From: Clostridiales bacterium | Lineage (GTDB): Bacteria; Bacillota; Clostridia; Oscillospirales; Acutalibacteraceae | Direction of reading: 5' to 3' | NCBI GenBank assembly: GCA_012516295.1 | Contig: JAAYWU010000005.1 | Location: 1 to 9,170, forward strand | Length of the DNA: 9,170 nucleotides | In this document: in pieces, positions 1 through 6,743 of the stretch | How positions within the stretch are numbered: position 1 is the first letter of the stretch | How the letters are laid out: each line of letters opens with the position of its first letter | Notes under the pieces: generated by a model | Seen by the model: only the letters and a program-made list of their open reading frames with translations | Databases searched by the model: none | What the model was told of the DNA's origin: nothing | Program-made: the position numbers and the translations under genes

Positions 1-33
1 AATGGCGCGCGAGTTTTCCTTTAATTTTCCCAT
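1..33 (-). CDS. 5' end of a gene after mreD, probably penicillin-binding protein 2 (partial)
   Basis: Only the first 11 codons lie in the window, reading MGKLKENSRAI. The ATG at 33-31 has an AAAGGAGG ribosome binding site at 48-41, 7 nt upstream, so the start is well supported. It begins 27 nt after the mreD stop on the same strand, with no terminator between, so it is co-transcribed with mreBCD. In Firmicutes the gene after mreD is most often mrdA/pbpA (PBP2-type transpeptidase of the elongasome), and a short basic N-terminus before a membrane anchor would fit. The identity rests on position alone; a min-system gene is the main alternative. Confidence 0.6.
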   Translation of the reverse strand, partial: MGKLKENSRAI

Positions 34-60
34 GGCGAAACCTCCTTTTCTGTGTACAAA

Positions 61-573
61 TCATTCTTCCTTCTCGCGAATCTGTATGGCAAGCGCCCGG
101 TTGAAGAAATAAGTAATCGGCATAATAGCAATCGTGTAGCAAAAACGCGGGATGTAATGGGCCGTAAACGCATACCCGGGATACTCATAATTAAACAGCA
201 GATAGAAAAACACCCAATGCAAAAGGACCAGCGCCCCTGTTACAATGAACGCGGTGAGCATCGCGGTCAGGAAATTGGTCTGAATCAAATCGGCCGCGAA
301 AAGCCCGATCGCATAACAGGCCGCGCAAAGCAAAAGCGCATGGAAACCCAGCACGCCGCCCCCGCCGAACTCAATCAGCACGCCGGCCAGCAGGCCGAAG
401 CTCATGCCCGCGGCTTCATTTTCAAACAAGCTGATGGAAAGGACCGCGGGGATCAGCAGCACCGGCCTTGCGCCGAACAGGCTCGGGACCAAGCCGGGCG
501 TTTCCTGCACGATGAACAGCACCAGCAATTCAATTGTATAGGCAAAGTAGCGGATAACCTTCATTTTCTGCAT
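61..573 (-). CDS. mreD: Rod shape-determining protein MreD
   Basis: Integral membrane subunit of the MreBCD elongasome, which helps position lateral peptidoglycan synthesis in rod-shaped cells. The 170-residue product is the usual MreD length and almost wholly hydrophobic, with about six membrane segments (roughly residues 8-28, 37-50, 55-70, 76-95, 101-125 and 141-160) and a charged C-terminus ending REKEE. The stretch LFGARPVLLIPAVL near residues 32-45 is typical of clostridial MreD. The ATG directly follows the mreC TAA with no gap. A GGAGG at 585-581, inside the end of mreC, sits 7 nt before it and selects this ATG over a second one three codons in. Tight coupling to mreC supports joint expression. 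MreD sequences diverge strongly, so the call leans on topology and position as well as residues. Confidence 0.93.
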   Translation of the reverse strand: MQKMKVIRYFAYTIELLVLFIVQETPGLVPSLFGARPVLLIPAVLSISLFENEAAGMSFGLLAGVLIEFGGGGVLGFHALLLCAACYAIGLFAADLIQTNFLTAMLTAFIVTGALVLLHWVFFYLLFNYEYPGYAFTAHYIPRFCYTIAIMPITYFFNRALAIQIREKEE

Positions 574-1467
574 TTACTTTCCTCCGGAGGCAGTCGAGGA
601 GGCGGAAGAAGAAGCCGATGCGGGAAGCGCCTGCCCCTGTCCTTCAAAAGAAGTGATAACCATTACGTCGCGCACGCTTTTCACGTCGACAAAGGGCTTT
701 ACCTCCGCGTAAAGCGACACGTCATAGGGATCGTTTTTTACTGCCGTAACCGTTCCGATAGCAAGGTTGCGCGGGTAAACGCCGCCCAGCCCGCTGGTCA
801 CAATAATATCCCCTTCCTTCACGGTCGTTCCGGCGGCAAGATAGCTCAGCTTTAACAAGCCGCTGTCCGCAAGCTTAATGTTGCTGCTGATCACGCCGGA
901 GTCGCGGTTCACCTTGTCGATGGCGCTGATTTTTGTGTCGGCGGAAAGAATCGTGGTCACGCTGCTGTAGCTGGTGTTCGCACTGGAAATCCAACCAACA
1001 ACGCCGTTTTCGGTAATAACCGGGTCGTTTACGGATATCCCGGAAGAGGTACCCTTGTCAATCTGGAAATTATAAAACAAATCGTTGGGGTCGCGGCCGA
1101 TTACCGCGGCGGAAACCGGCTTGAAGTCCCGATTTTCGTTTTTCAGCTCCAAAAATTTCCGGAGCTGTGCGTTTTCCTGCTGATACGTATAGTATTTAAT
1201 AAGTTTCTGATTCAGCTCGGCGACCTGCTTTTTCAGCGCGGCATTTTCCGCCATCAGCTCGTCGTTGGAACGGGTGACGGACTGCGCGGCAACCGCCGCG
1301 TTGTTTGTTATAACGGTGCTGACCTTCTGCATCGGCGTCGAGACAAGGCTGATCAGGTTCTTCGTGAAGGAGCTGTCGTTGCTCGCCGTAAAAAGCATCA
1401 GGCCGAACAGAATAAAGATAACGGCTATCAAAATTTTAAAGCTTGTGGTATGGAAATAATCTTTCAA
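574..1467 (-). CDS. mreC: Rod shape-determining protein MreC
   Basis: Bitopic membrane protein whose extracytoplasmic domain links the MreB cytoskeleton to cell-wall synthases. Of 297 residues, 11-29 form one membrane anchor, about 68-112 a coiled coil used for dimerisation, and about 117-274 the beta-rich MreC core, with the family-like segments VIGRDPNDLFYNFQIDKG (122-139) and GDIIVTSGLGGVYP (219-232). The last ~23 residues are a Ser/Ala-rich low-complexity tail (SASSSASSTASGGK), outside the folded core. The start is TTG, not ATG: AAAGGAGG at 1482-1475 lies 7 nt upstream and no nearby ATG is in frame ahead of the membrane segment. The 115-nt gap to mreB holds a terminator-like hairpin, so mreC may be expressed below mreB. 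The stop abuts mreD. Confidence 0.96.
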   Translation of the reverse strand: MKDYFHTTSFKILIAVIFILFGLMLFTASNDSSFTKNLISLVSTPMQKVSTVITNNAAVAAQSVTRSNDELMAENAALKKQVAELNQKLIKYYTYQQENAQLRKFLELKNENRDFKPVSAAVIGRDPNDLFYNFQIDKGTSSGISVNDPVITENGVVGWISSANTSYSSVTTILSADTKISAIDKVNRDSGVISSNIKLADSGLLKLSYLAAGTTVKEGDIIVTSGLGGVYPRNLAIGTVTAVKNDPYDVSLYAEVKPFVDVKSVRDVMVITSFEGQGQALPASASSSASSTASGGK

Positions 1468-1474
1468 AGCAGCG

Positions 1475-1483
1475 CCTCCTTTC
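1475..1483 (-). promoter_or_regulatory. Strong ribosome binding site fixing the TTG start of mreC
   Basis: The minus strand reads AAAGGAGG followed by a 7-nt spacer and TTG. This near-perfect Shine-Dalgarno at ideal spacing is what makes the TTG start of mreC credible. Confidence 0.85.
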
Positions 1484-1534
1484 TAAGCGGCACATCCCGC
1501 CGAAGCGGAAAAACGGAAGAGCGCCCGTTTAAGA

Positions 1535-1567
1535 AGTGCAAAAAGCGGAGAGTGGCAACCCTCCGCT
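1535..1567 (-). terminator. Intrinsic terminator or attenuator between mreB and mreC
   Basis: On the minus strand, starting 15 nt after the mreB stop, a 10-bp stem pairs 1567-1558 with 1553-1544: AGCGGAGGGT, tetraloop TGCC, ACTCTCCGCT, with one G-T wobble. Its 3' arm runs into TTTTT (1544-1540), then GCACTTCTT. The shape is that of a rho-independent terminator. mreC follows immediately and I see no good promoter in the remaining ~70 nt, so partial readthrough (attenuation) is the likelier role than full termination. The hairpin is read directly; the role is inferred. Confidence 0.72.
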
Positions 1568-1582
1568 GTATTCTTTCCGAAT

Positions 1583-2596
1583 TTATCTTTTGTTGTTTTT
1601 GTAGTAGGATGCCGGCATATTCACTTCAAGGAGCTTGCCTGTTCCGTCCACAACACAATACAGCGGGCTTTCGTCAATATGGACGGGCATTCCGGTTTCC
1701 TGTTCCACCAGTTTGTCCAAGCCGCGGAGCAGCGCGCCGCCGCCGGTAAGCATGATGCCATGGTCAATGATATCCGCGGAAAGCTCCGGGGGCGTCTTTT
1801 CCAGCGTGGATTTAATCGCATCGATAATCAGCGCAAGCGAATCGCCCAATGCTTCGCGCACTTCTTCAGCGGAGATGGTTACATTCTTTGGCAGCCCGTC
1901 TACCAGGTTGCGGCCCTTGATTTCAATGGACGCATTCTCATTGCCTTCGGTGGGGAAAGCAGAACCGATATTAATCTTGATTTCCTCTGCGGTGCGTTCA
2001 CCGATCAGAAGATTGTACTTCTTTTTCACATAGGAAATAATGGATTCGTCAAATTTATCACCCGCAACACGCACGGAAACAGAGGTAACAATGTCGCCCA
2101 GCGAAATCACGGCAACTTCCGCGGTTCCGCCGCCGATATCGACGACCATGCTTCCGGTCGGCTCGCTGACGGGCAGGCCCGCGCCGATGGCCGCGGCCAT
2201 GGGTTCCTCAATCAGCTCCACATTGCTGGCGCCCGCCTGACGGGCGGCGTCCTCAACCGCGCGGCGTTCCACCTCGGTTACGCCGGACGGGATGCAGATA
2301 ATAATATGCGGGCGGGAAAACGCATTGGATTTCACCGCTTTGCGGATAAAATGCTTCAGCATGGTGGCAGTAATGTCGAAGTCGGCGATTACGCCATCCT
2401 TCATGGGACGGACCGCGACAATGGAGCCGGGGGTACGGCCGATCATTTCCTTCGCCTGCGTACCGACAGCCAGTACGGTATCGGTGCGAACGTCAACGGC
2501 GACAACGGAAGGCTCGCGCATGACGATGCCCTTTCCTTTCATAAAAACCAGCGTGTTCGCGGTGCCTAAATCGATCCCTATATCCTTTGAAAACAT
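1583..2596 (-). CDS. mreB: Actin-like rod shape-determining protein MreB
   Basis: ATP-binding actin homologue that polymerises on the inner membrane face and guides the moving elongasome. From the ATG at 2596 the product is 337 residues, the normal MreB length. Visible motifs are phosphate 1 GIDLGTANT (7-15), the [10 protein letters not shown] loop with Glu131 (129-138), phosphate 2 [10 protein letters not shown] (151-160) and the adenosine loop [13 protein letters not shown] (280-292). The frame stays open to a TTG at 2635 that would add 13 residues, but that codon lies within about 2 nt of the predicted transcription start and has no ribosome binding site. The ATG has AAAGGGG 11 nt upstream and gives the canonical [12 protein letters not shown]-terminus. 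It has its own promoter behind maf and is followed by a hairpin. The paralogue Mbl cannot be excluded by eye, but adjacency to mreCD favours MreB. Confidence 0.97.
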   Translation of the reverse strand: MFSKDIGIDLGTANTLVFMKGKGIVMREPSVVAVDVRTDTVLAVGTQAKEMIGRTPGSIVAVRPMKDGVIADFDITATMLKHFIRKAVKSNAFSRPHIIICIPSGVTEVERRAVEDAARQAGASNVELIEEPMAAAIGAGLPVSEPTGSMVVDIGGGTAEVAVISLGDIVTSVSVRVAGDKFDESIISYVKKKYNLLIGERTAEEIKINIGSAFPTEGNENASIEIKGRNLVDGLPKNVTISAEEVREALGDSLALIIDAIKSTLEKTPPELSADIIDHGIMLTGGGALLRGLDKLVEQETGMPVHIDESPLYCVVDGTGKLLEVNMPASYYKNNKR

Positions 2597-2607
2597 ACGT
2601 TTATATT

Positions 2608-2614
2608 CCCCTTT
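2608..2614 (-). promoter_or_regulatory. Ribosome binding site that decides the mreB start
   Basis: AAAGGGG on the minus strand lies 11 nt before the ATG at 2596. The in-frame TTG at 2635 has nothing comparable, so this site sets the start at the ATG. Confidence 0.7.
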
Positions 2615-2643
2615 CAAGACCTTGGCAAAATTCAATCGTTCTT

Positions 2644-2672
2644 ATTATAACCTTTATAAATACATTTCTCAA
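2644..2672 (-). promoter_or_regulatory. Sigma-A promoter for mreB
   Basis: On the minus strand, -35 TTGAGA (2672-2667), a 17-nt spacer and a perfect -10 TATAAT (2649-2644). Transcription should start near 2637, giving a leader of about 40 nt before the mreB ATG. It lies in the AT-rich 106-nt gap after maf, in which I see no terminator, so readthrough from the upstream genes may add to mreB expression. Confidence 0.85.
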
Positions 2673-2702
2673 CTGTTAAATTTGTGAATAGGCAATATTT
2701 CT

Positions 2703-3272
2703 TCATTTTCCATACCCGGATGTTTTCATACCGGCGAGAATCCGATTAATTTTGCCAATCGGAAGCCCCATTACATTGTAATAGTCCCCATCGATGCGCT
2801 TAACAAACAGCGCGCCCCGGCCTTGAATCGCGTATGCGCCGGCTTTGTCCATCGCTTCGCCCGACGCAACATAGGAATCGATTTCGCTTTCTTTTAACGG
2901 ATAAAATTCAACGGACGTGCTTTCGTGGCCGCGCAAATATTTCTTGTTGTTGATAATGCAGTATCCGGTGTAAACCTGATGCACATTGCCGGCAAGCAAC
3001 TTGAGCATCGCTTTCGCTTCTTCCTCGTTCTTCGGTTTGCCAAGCACGCGCCCCTTCAGAACGACAATCGTGTCGGCGCCAAGGACAATGTCCTGCGGAT
3101 AGCGTTTTGCCACTGCTTCCGCTTTGCGGGCGGCAAGAAGCTCAACGATCTGTATCGGAGGCGTCCCCCGGAGATACCCCTCATTCACATCCGCGGGGAC
3201 GACATTAAAATCATATCCTGCCATTTTCAAAAGCTCGCTGCGGCGCGGCGATGAAGACGCTAACAGCAACAT
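2703..3272 (-). CDS. maf: Maf family nucleoside triphosphate pyrophosphatase
   Basis: Cytoplasmic Maf/HAM1-fold enzyme that hydrolyses nucleoside triphosphates (dTTP, UTP and modified pyrimidine nucleotides in the YhdE-type branch) to monophosphate and pyrophosphate. B. subtilis Maf was first linked to septum inhibition. The 189 residues show the N-terminal loop LLLASSSPRR (2-11), the catalytic-region GADT with Asp67 (65-68), GRVLGKP (74-80), the signature KAGAYAIQGRG (143-153) and DGDYYNVMGLPI (161-172). Gln150 in that signature fits the YhdE-type branch rather than the YceF/7-methyl-GTP branch; that is a family inference. The ATG at 3272 gives the canonical N-terminus. Its AAGGAG overlaps the end of the preceding gene and is rather far, 12 nt. 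maf directly upstream of mreB is a widely conserved order. Confidence 0.95.
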   Translation of the reverse strand: MLLLASSSPRRSELLKMAGYDFNVVPADVNEGYLRGTPPIQIVELLAARKAEAVAKRYPQDIVLGADTIVVLKGRVLGKPKNEEEAKAMLKLLAGNVHQVYTGYCIINNKKYLRGHESTSVEFYPLKESEIDSYVASGEAMDKAGAYAIQGRGALFVKRIDGDYYNVMGLPIGKINRILAGMKTSGYGK

Positions 3273-3281
3273 GTAATCTTT

Positions 3282-3548
3282 CTACTCCTTCACTTTAATT
3301 TTTATATAAGCCAGTATTGCGGCAAGCAAAAGAATCGCCTGCGCAACATTGATATTGACAAGCATTCCAAACGTAAATTTTACGACGGATAAATCCAGTT
3401 CAACGGGCGAAAGCCCGAATTTCGCGGTAGCGCCCAGCCAGGAAACGTTTTTTATCCCTGCGGAGGACGTACCAATAATCTGCCCCAAAACCACGGCTAA
3501 TACAAGCAGAATAATCAACAAAAGCGTTCGGATTCCATTCTTTTTCAT
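3282..3548 (-). CDS. DUF4321 domain-containing small membrane protein
   Basis: An 88-residue membrane protein of unknown function. Residues about 6-26 and 66-84 are hydrophobic helices. They flank a loop with NVSWLGATAKFGLSPVELDLSVVKFTFGMLVNIN split across residues 34-67, which has the FGLSP...LDL...FTFG...NIN pattern I recognise as DUF4321, a family found mostly in Clostridia next to maf and mreB. The N-terminus MKKNG is basic, so the first helix probably has its N-terminus inside. The ATG overlaps the dut stop by 4 nt (ATGA), with GGGAGA a short way upstream, indicating translational coupling. maf starts 9 nt after its stop. Its position suggests a link to envelope growth, but nothing in the sequence shows a biochemical role. 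Confidence 0.85.
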   Translation of the reverse strand: MKKNGIRTLLLIILLVLAVVLGQIIGTSSAGIKNVSWLGATAKFGLSPVELDLSVVKFTFGMLVNINVAQAILLLAAILAYIKIKVKE

Positions 3549-4000
3549 TTTTGAATCTCCCGTTTTCCGGTCGAACCAAAACCGCCGGCGCCGCGCGCCG
3601 GCTCACCCAGTTCGTCGGTGTCTTCCAAAACCGGAAGAAGCACCGGCATAACGACAAGCTGTGCGCAGCGTTCACCCGGCTGAATCGTATAGGGCTTGTC
3701 GCTGCAATTGGTGATTCCCACCTGAAGCTCGCCGCGGTAATCGCTGTCGATTACACCGACCGCGTTGGGGAGCGTAATGCCGTGCTTTACGCCCAGCCCG
3801 CTGCGGGCGAAGATCAGCCCGACGGTATTTTTTCCCGGCAGCTCTATCGCAATCCCGGTCGGGATTTTGTAAAGCCCGCGCGGTTCAATCGTAACGGGTT
3901 CGTCCAGACAGGCGTACAGGTCCAGCCCGGCCGCGCCTTCGCTTGCCCGCGTCGGCAATACGGCGTTTTCACGCATTTTTTTTACTTTTAATGTTTCCAT
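3545..4000 (-). CDS. dut: dUTP diphosphatase (trimeric dUTPase)
   Basis: Hydrolyses dUTP to dUMP and pyrophosphate, keeping uracil out of DNA and supplying dUMP to thymidylate synthase. All five motifs of homotrimeric dUTPases are present in the 151 residues: I AAGLDLYA (23-30), II FARSGLGVKHG (64-74), III NAVGVIDSDYRGEL (79-92) with the catalytic-water Asp86, IV GERCAQLVV (109-117) and the C-terminal flexible lid V RGAGGFGSTG (136-145). The start at 4000 gives the usual METLKVKK opening. Its ribosome binding site (GGGGTGG, about 3 nt away) is poor, and an ATG at 3976 is a weaker alternative. It lies 77 nt after the U32 stop, behind a small hairpin, and overlaps the DUF4321 gene by 4 nt. Confidence 0.97.
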   Translation of the reverse strand: METLKVKKMRENAVLPTRASEGAAGLDLYACLDEPVTIEPRGLYKIPTGIAIELPGKNTVGLIFARSGLGVKHGITLPNAVGVIDSDYRGELQVGITNCSDKPYTIQPGERCAQLVVMPVLLPVLEDTDELGEPARGAGGFGSTGKREIQK

Positions 4001-4023
4001 AAGCCACCCCAGTTTATGTATCA

Positions 4024-4043
4024 GGAAAGAACTGCCTCTTTCC
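4024..4043 (-). repeat. Small inverted repeat (hairpin) upstream of dut
   Basis: GGAAAGA and TCTTTCC form a perfect 7-bp stem around a 6-nt loop in the 77-nt gap between the U32 gene and dut. No U-tract follows on either strand, so it is not a standard terminator. It could be an RNA processing or stability element, or chance. Confidence 0.4.
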
Positions 4044-4077
4044 GTAAAGTCAAGCCGAGAAACGCAAAGGGTGCGCC

Positions 4078-6147
4078 CTACTCAATCCCCCGGTAATACA
4101 GCCCGCGCGTGTACTCGCCTTGCGCCGGCTCGCCTGTCAGGTACCGGCCGATAATTTCGCCGGCTTCCTCCTTGGTTTCAATCGTGAAGCGCAGAACGCC
4201 GAAATCCTGATTGCGAACCTCGCGGAGGCGGTCCGCCATGTCGAGCGGCACCGAATTCAGAACCTCGCTGCACGCCCCGCTGCACTGGACAGGGAAGCGG
4301 ATTCCCTTCCGGTCGGTTAAAAACGGCGCGGTTTTGCACCTTTTGCATCCGCCCGCGTTCGCCGCGGGACAGTTCCGCGTAAGCATCAGCGGCAGCCTTC
4401 CGTAAAGAAGGAGCCCGCGCGGCAGCTCCCCGCCGATTTCCGCAGCCTGCTGAAGCGTCCGCTCAAACGAAAGCTCCGCGTCGGACAGGCCGTATTGACG
4501 GTACCATTCGATTGCCGCCGTATTCGTAATGTTGAGGGAAAACCCGCCGTGCACCGTAAGCCCCAGTTCCTTCCCGAGCTCCGCCGCACCGAGGTTCCCG
4601 GCCCAGACGTCGGTGATTCCGGCCTCTTTCGCGGCGGCAAGCCGGGCGCGCAGGGCGCTTTCCATTCCGAACATGCCGCGCGGGATTTCAAGGGCAACGG
4701 GGAACCCGTTTTCCCTGCACTCTTTTATCTTTTTTAAATCCGTATCATAGGGAATATATACTATTTCACAATTTTTTGCAAGTGCCGGAAGCTCCGCATT
4801 TGCAAAACGCGCGCGGAGCTTCCTTTTCCCCGCCGAATGCGTGCCCGGCTGCGGGATTTCGCACATTTGAAACGGGATCGCTTCCCGCGCGGCGCGCGCC
4901 TGTTCCAGCTTTGCCAGCGCTTCCCGGCGAAGGCGGTTCAGCGCGGAAACCGGGACGGAAAGCCCCTCCCCGACCGTACAATCGATCCGCTCGGCGTAAA
5001 ACGGCGTACCGCCCGTCTTTTTCAGCTGTTCCGCACAGCGCTCCGCGTCAATCGCGCGGTGGACTGCCGGCTGGGGCGTTTCCTCCAGCGAAACGGAAAC
5101 CGTATGGTTTTCCCCGTCTGAAGCGGTCAGAGAAACGGGTTCGCCCTTTTGAATCGTGAGCGAAAACACAACGGGAATCCGCTGATATTCGTCTTTATAA
5201 AGGTTCCGCAGCTCCGAAAAAACGGCGTTCGTCGCGCCGGTTACATCCTCCCGCGAACGAATGCCGAACATCTCCCGGCCCCGCCGCGCGTCGATGTAGC
5301 CGGTGGTAAAGCCGGAGCGCGAAAAAACCGCGCCCAGATTTTTCAGAAGCTCTTCCGGGACCGGCTGCCCGTCCGCCGCAAGGCGGCAGGCGCGCGTTGC
5401 CGCGGCAACGTATTCCGGGCGCTTCATCCGCCCTTCGATTTTCGCGCTGACAATCCCCGCGTCAGCGAGTTCGCCGATCCGGCATATCATAGATAAATCC
5501 TTTAAGCTCAAATCATGCCCCGTCCCGCCTTCAACGGAAAACGGCAGACGGCAGGGCTGGGCGCAAAGGCCGCGGTTGCCGCTGCGGGAACCCAGCACGG
5601 AGCTGAAATAGCACTGCCCGCTTACCGACATGCACAAAGCGCCGTGGACAAAGGTTTCCAGCTCCACCGGAACCGCCGCATGAATTTCGGCGATTTCCGC
5701 AAGCGAAAGCTCGCGTGCGAGCACAACCCGCCGAATTCCCGCATTGTACAGCGCCCGCGCGCCCAGCGGCGTGTGGATGCTCATCTGCGTGGAAGCATGC
5801 AGGCGAAGCTGCGGCGCGCAGGTTTTGAGCAGCAAAAGAAGGCCCGTGTCCTGCACAAGCACGGCGTCCACCGGCAAAGTACAGGAATAGGCGATCAATT
5901 CCAGCGCCTTTTGCAGTTCATCCTGCAAAAGCACCGTATTTACCGCAAGGTAAACCTTCACCCCGCGGACATGGCAGTAAGCGACGGCTTCCTTCAGCTC
6001 GTCATCGTTAAAATTTTTGGCGTTTGCCCGCGCGCTGAACGCGCTGCCGCCCAGATACACCGCGTCCGCCCCCGCGCGCACCGCGGCAAGAAGGCTTTCC
6101 GGCGACCCGGCGGGGGCCAGCACCTCTATCCCATTACAGTTCATCAT
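4078..6147 (-). CDS. U32 family peptidase with DUF3656 domain, RlhA-like
   Basis: Large U32 'peptidase' of the type to which E. coli RlhA (23S rRNA C2501 hydroxylation) and TrhP (tRNA U34 hydroxylation) belong; a proteolytic role is doubtful. From the ATG at 6147 it is 689 residues. The N-terminal TIM-barrel-like part starts with VLAPAGSPESLLAAV. The U32 signature ETFVHGALC...GQCYFS is near residues 164-182, and Cys172, 179, 195 and 199 match the four-cysteine pattern expected of the Fe-S site. A DUF3656-like middle falls at about 370-495. The C-terminal part has a second cysteine cluster, NCPAANAGGCKRC (592-604), with DRKG just after. The start is unsettled: ATGs at 6147 and 6144 overlap zapA by up to 14 nt, while a TTG at 6159 lies 15 nt from an AGGAGG inside zapA. 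A stop codon a few codons upstream limits the choice. Exact substrate unknown. Confidence 0.93.
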   Translation of the reverse strand: MMNCNGIEVLAPAGSPESLLAAVRAGADAVYLGGSAFSARANAKNFNDDELKEAVAYCHVRGVKVYLAVNTVLLQDELQKALELIAYSCTLPVDAVLVQDTGLLLLLKTCAPQLRLHASTQMSIHTPLGARALYNAGIRRVVLARELSLAEIAEIHAAVPVELETFVHGALCMSVSGQCYFSSVLGSRSGNRGLCAQPCRLPFSVEGGTGHDLSLKDLSMICRIGELADAGIVSAKIEGRMKRPEYVAAATRACRLAADGQPVPEELLKNLGAVFSRSGFTTGYIDARRGREMFGIRSREDVTGATNAVFSELRNLYKDEYQRIPVVFSLTIQKGEPVSLTASDGENHTVSVSLEETPQPAVHRAIDAERCAEQLKKTGGTPFYAERIDCTVGEGLSVPVSALNRLRREALAKLEQARAAREAIPFQMCEIPQPGTHSAGKRKLRARFANAELPALAKNCEIVYIPYDTDLKKIKECRENGFPVALEIPRGMFGMESALRARLAAAKEAGITDVWAGNLGAAELGKELGLTVHGGFSLNITNTAAIEWYRQYGLSDAELSFERTLQQAAEIGGELPRGLLLYGRLPLMLTRNCPAANAGGCKRCKTAPFLTDRKGIRFPVQCSGACSEVLNSVPLDMADRLREVRNQDFGVLRFTIETKEEAGEIIGRYLTGEPAQGEYTRGLYYRGIE

Positions 6148-6658
6148 TTTTCTTTTCAAAGAAGTTTATAAAATCCTCCTGTTCGGCGGTCGGCGCGTCC
6201 TGTGCCACGCGGGAATAGCTTCCGGCCTGCGGCCTTTGCACGGGCGAACCCGCGGCAATCGGCTTTTGTACGCGCGGCTCTTCAAGGGGCTTGTCCTTTT
6301 CGCGCCCTTCGTTTTCCGCCAGCCGGCCGCGAAGGGTCTGGATTTCTTGTTTCAGGCGCTCCACCTCGCGCTTTGCCTCTTCGGCTTCCATTCTGGCGTG
6401 GGAGGCGTCTTCCAGATAATCCTTGATCTGCGAGCGGAGGTTGTCGGCTCCGCCGGCAGCCTTCTGCGCTTCGTCACAGAAACGCAGCGCCGTAATAATG
6501 GCGGCCATCGTAATGGAAACGCGTTCGTTTTTCCCGGTGATATCCTCTATGGCTTTTTCCACCTGTTCGCCGAGTGAACGGACGTAACTTTCGCTGTCTT
6601 CCGACCCGATTACGCATTCGCATCCACAGATATTGAGCCGAACTCTATTTTTACTCAT
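6134..6658 (-). CDS. zapA: Cell division protein ZapA, long form with C-terminal extension
   Basis: Positive regulator of FtsZ that bundles protofilaments at the Z-ring. The 174 residues begin with the ZapA head (MSKNRVRLNICGCECVIGSED, split at residue 20; then YVRSLGEQVEKAIEDI, 25-40), continue through a helix with ITMAAIITALRFCDEA (49-64), and form a coiled coil to about 118. A typical Firmicute ZapA of about 85-100 residues would end near there. Here a Pro/Ala-rich linker (about 123-158) leads to a C-terminal block EDFINFFEKKNDEL with a hydrophobic face, perhaps a short interaction motif. The ATG has GAAAGGGG 9 nt upstream. It is the first gene of the leftward cluster, and its 3' end overlaps the U32 start and carries that gene's AGGAGG, indicating coupled translation. 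Confidence 0.9.
   Translation of the reverse strand: MSKNRVRLNICGCECVIGSEDSESYVRSLGEQVEKAIEDITGKNERVSITMAAIITALRFCDEAQKAAGGADNLRSQIKDYLEDASHARMEAEEAKREVERLKQEIQTLRGRLAENEGREKDKPLEEPRVQKPIAAGSPVQRPQAGSYSRVAQDAPTAEQEDFINFFEKKNDEL
6175..6180 (-). promoter_or_regulatory. Ribosome binding site inside zapA for the U32 gene
   Basis: AGGAGG on the minus strand lies within the zapA codons for Gln160-Glu161-Asp162. It is 15 nt from the TTG at 6159 and 27 nt from the ATG at 6147. The first spacing is long and the second too long for normal initiation, so either the TTG is used or ribosomes ending zapA at 6134 reinitiate at the ATG. Confidence 0.45.
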
Positions 6659-6696
6659 GAGGCCATTCCCCTTTCGATAAAATTCAAAATATTTTT

Positions 6697-6725
6697 GACC
6701 TTCCCCGCCTGCCGGCCGGGGGGTC
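6697..6725 (-). repeat. GC-rich hairpin in the zapA leader
   Basis: GACC (6697-6700) pairs with GGTC (6722-6725). Inside, CCCCG (6703-6707) pairs with CGGGG (6717-6721) and CC (6708-6709) with GG (6714-6715), with small bulges. It stands out in an AT-rich region and would form in the 5' leader of the zapA transcript, about 26 nt before the ribosome binding site. No U-tract follows directly on the minus strand (AAAAATATTTT), so a classical terminator is unlikely. Confidence 0.5.
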
Positions 6726-6743
6726 TGATCGACTTTGGTTGTA

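Noticed and set aside
52..855. Long rightward open frame across mreD and mreC
   Set aside because: It is antisense to two well-supported genes, spans their junction, has low-complexity Gly/Arg/Gln-rich content and matches no family I recognise.
1679..2569. Rightward open frame antisense to mreB
   Set aside because: The mreB frame carries all the actin-fold motifs; the opposite frame is open because of the codon bias of the real gene.
2597..2635. Extended mreB start at TTG 2635, adding 13 residues
   Set aside because: It lies within about 2 nt of the predicted transcription start, lacks a ribosome binding site, and the ATG at 2596 gives the canonical MreB length and N-terminus.
4017..4053. 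Promoter for dut with -35 TTGACT (4053-4048)
   Set aside because: No -10 at a usable distance: the 17-nt position reads TCTTTC and the nearest TGATAC is about 25 nt away.
5515..6171. Rightward open frame antisense to the U32 gene
   Set aside because: It mirrors the conserved N-terminal half of the U32 protein and has the Arg/Gln/His-rich composition of an antisense frame.
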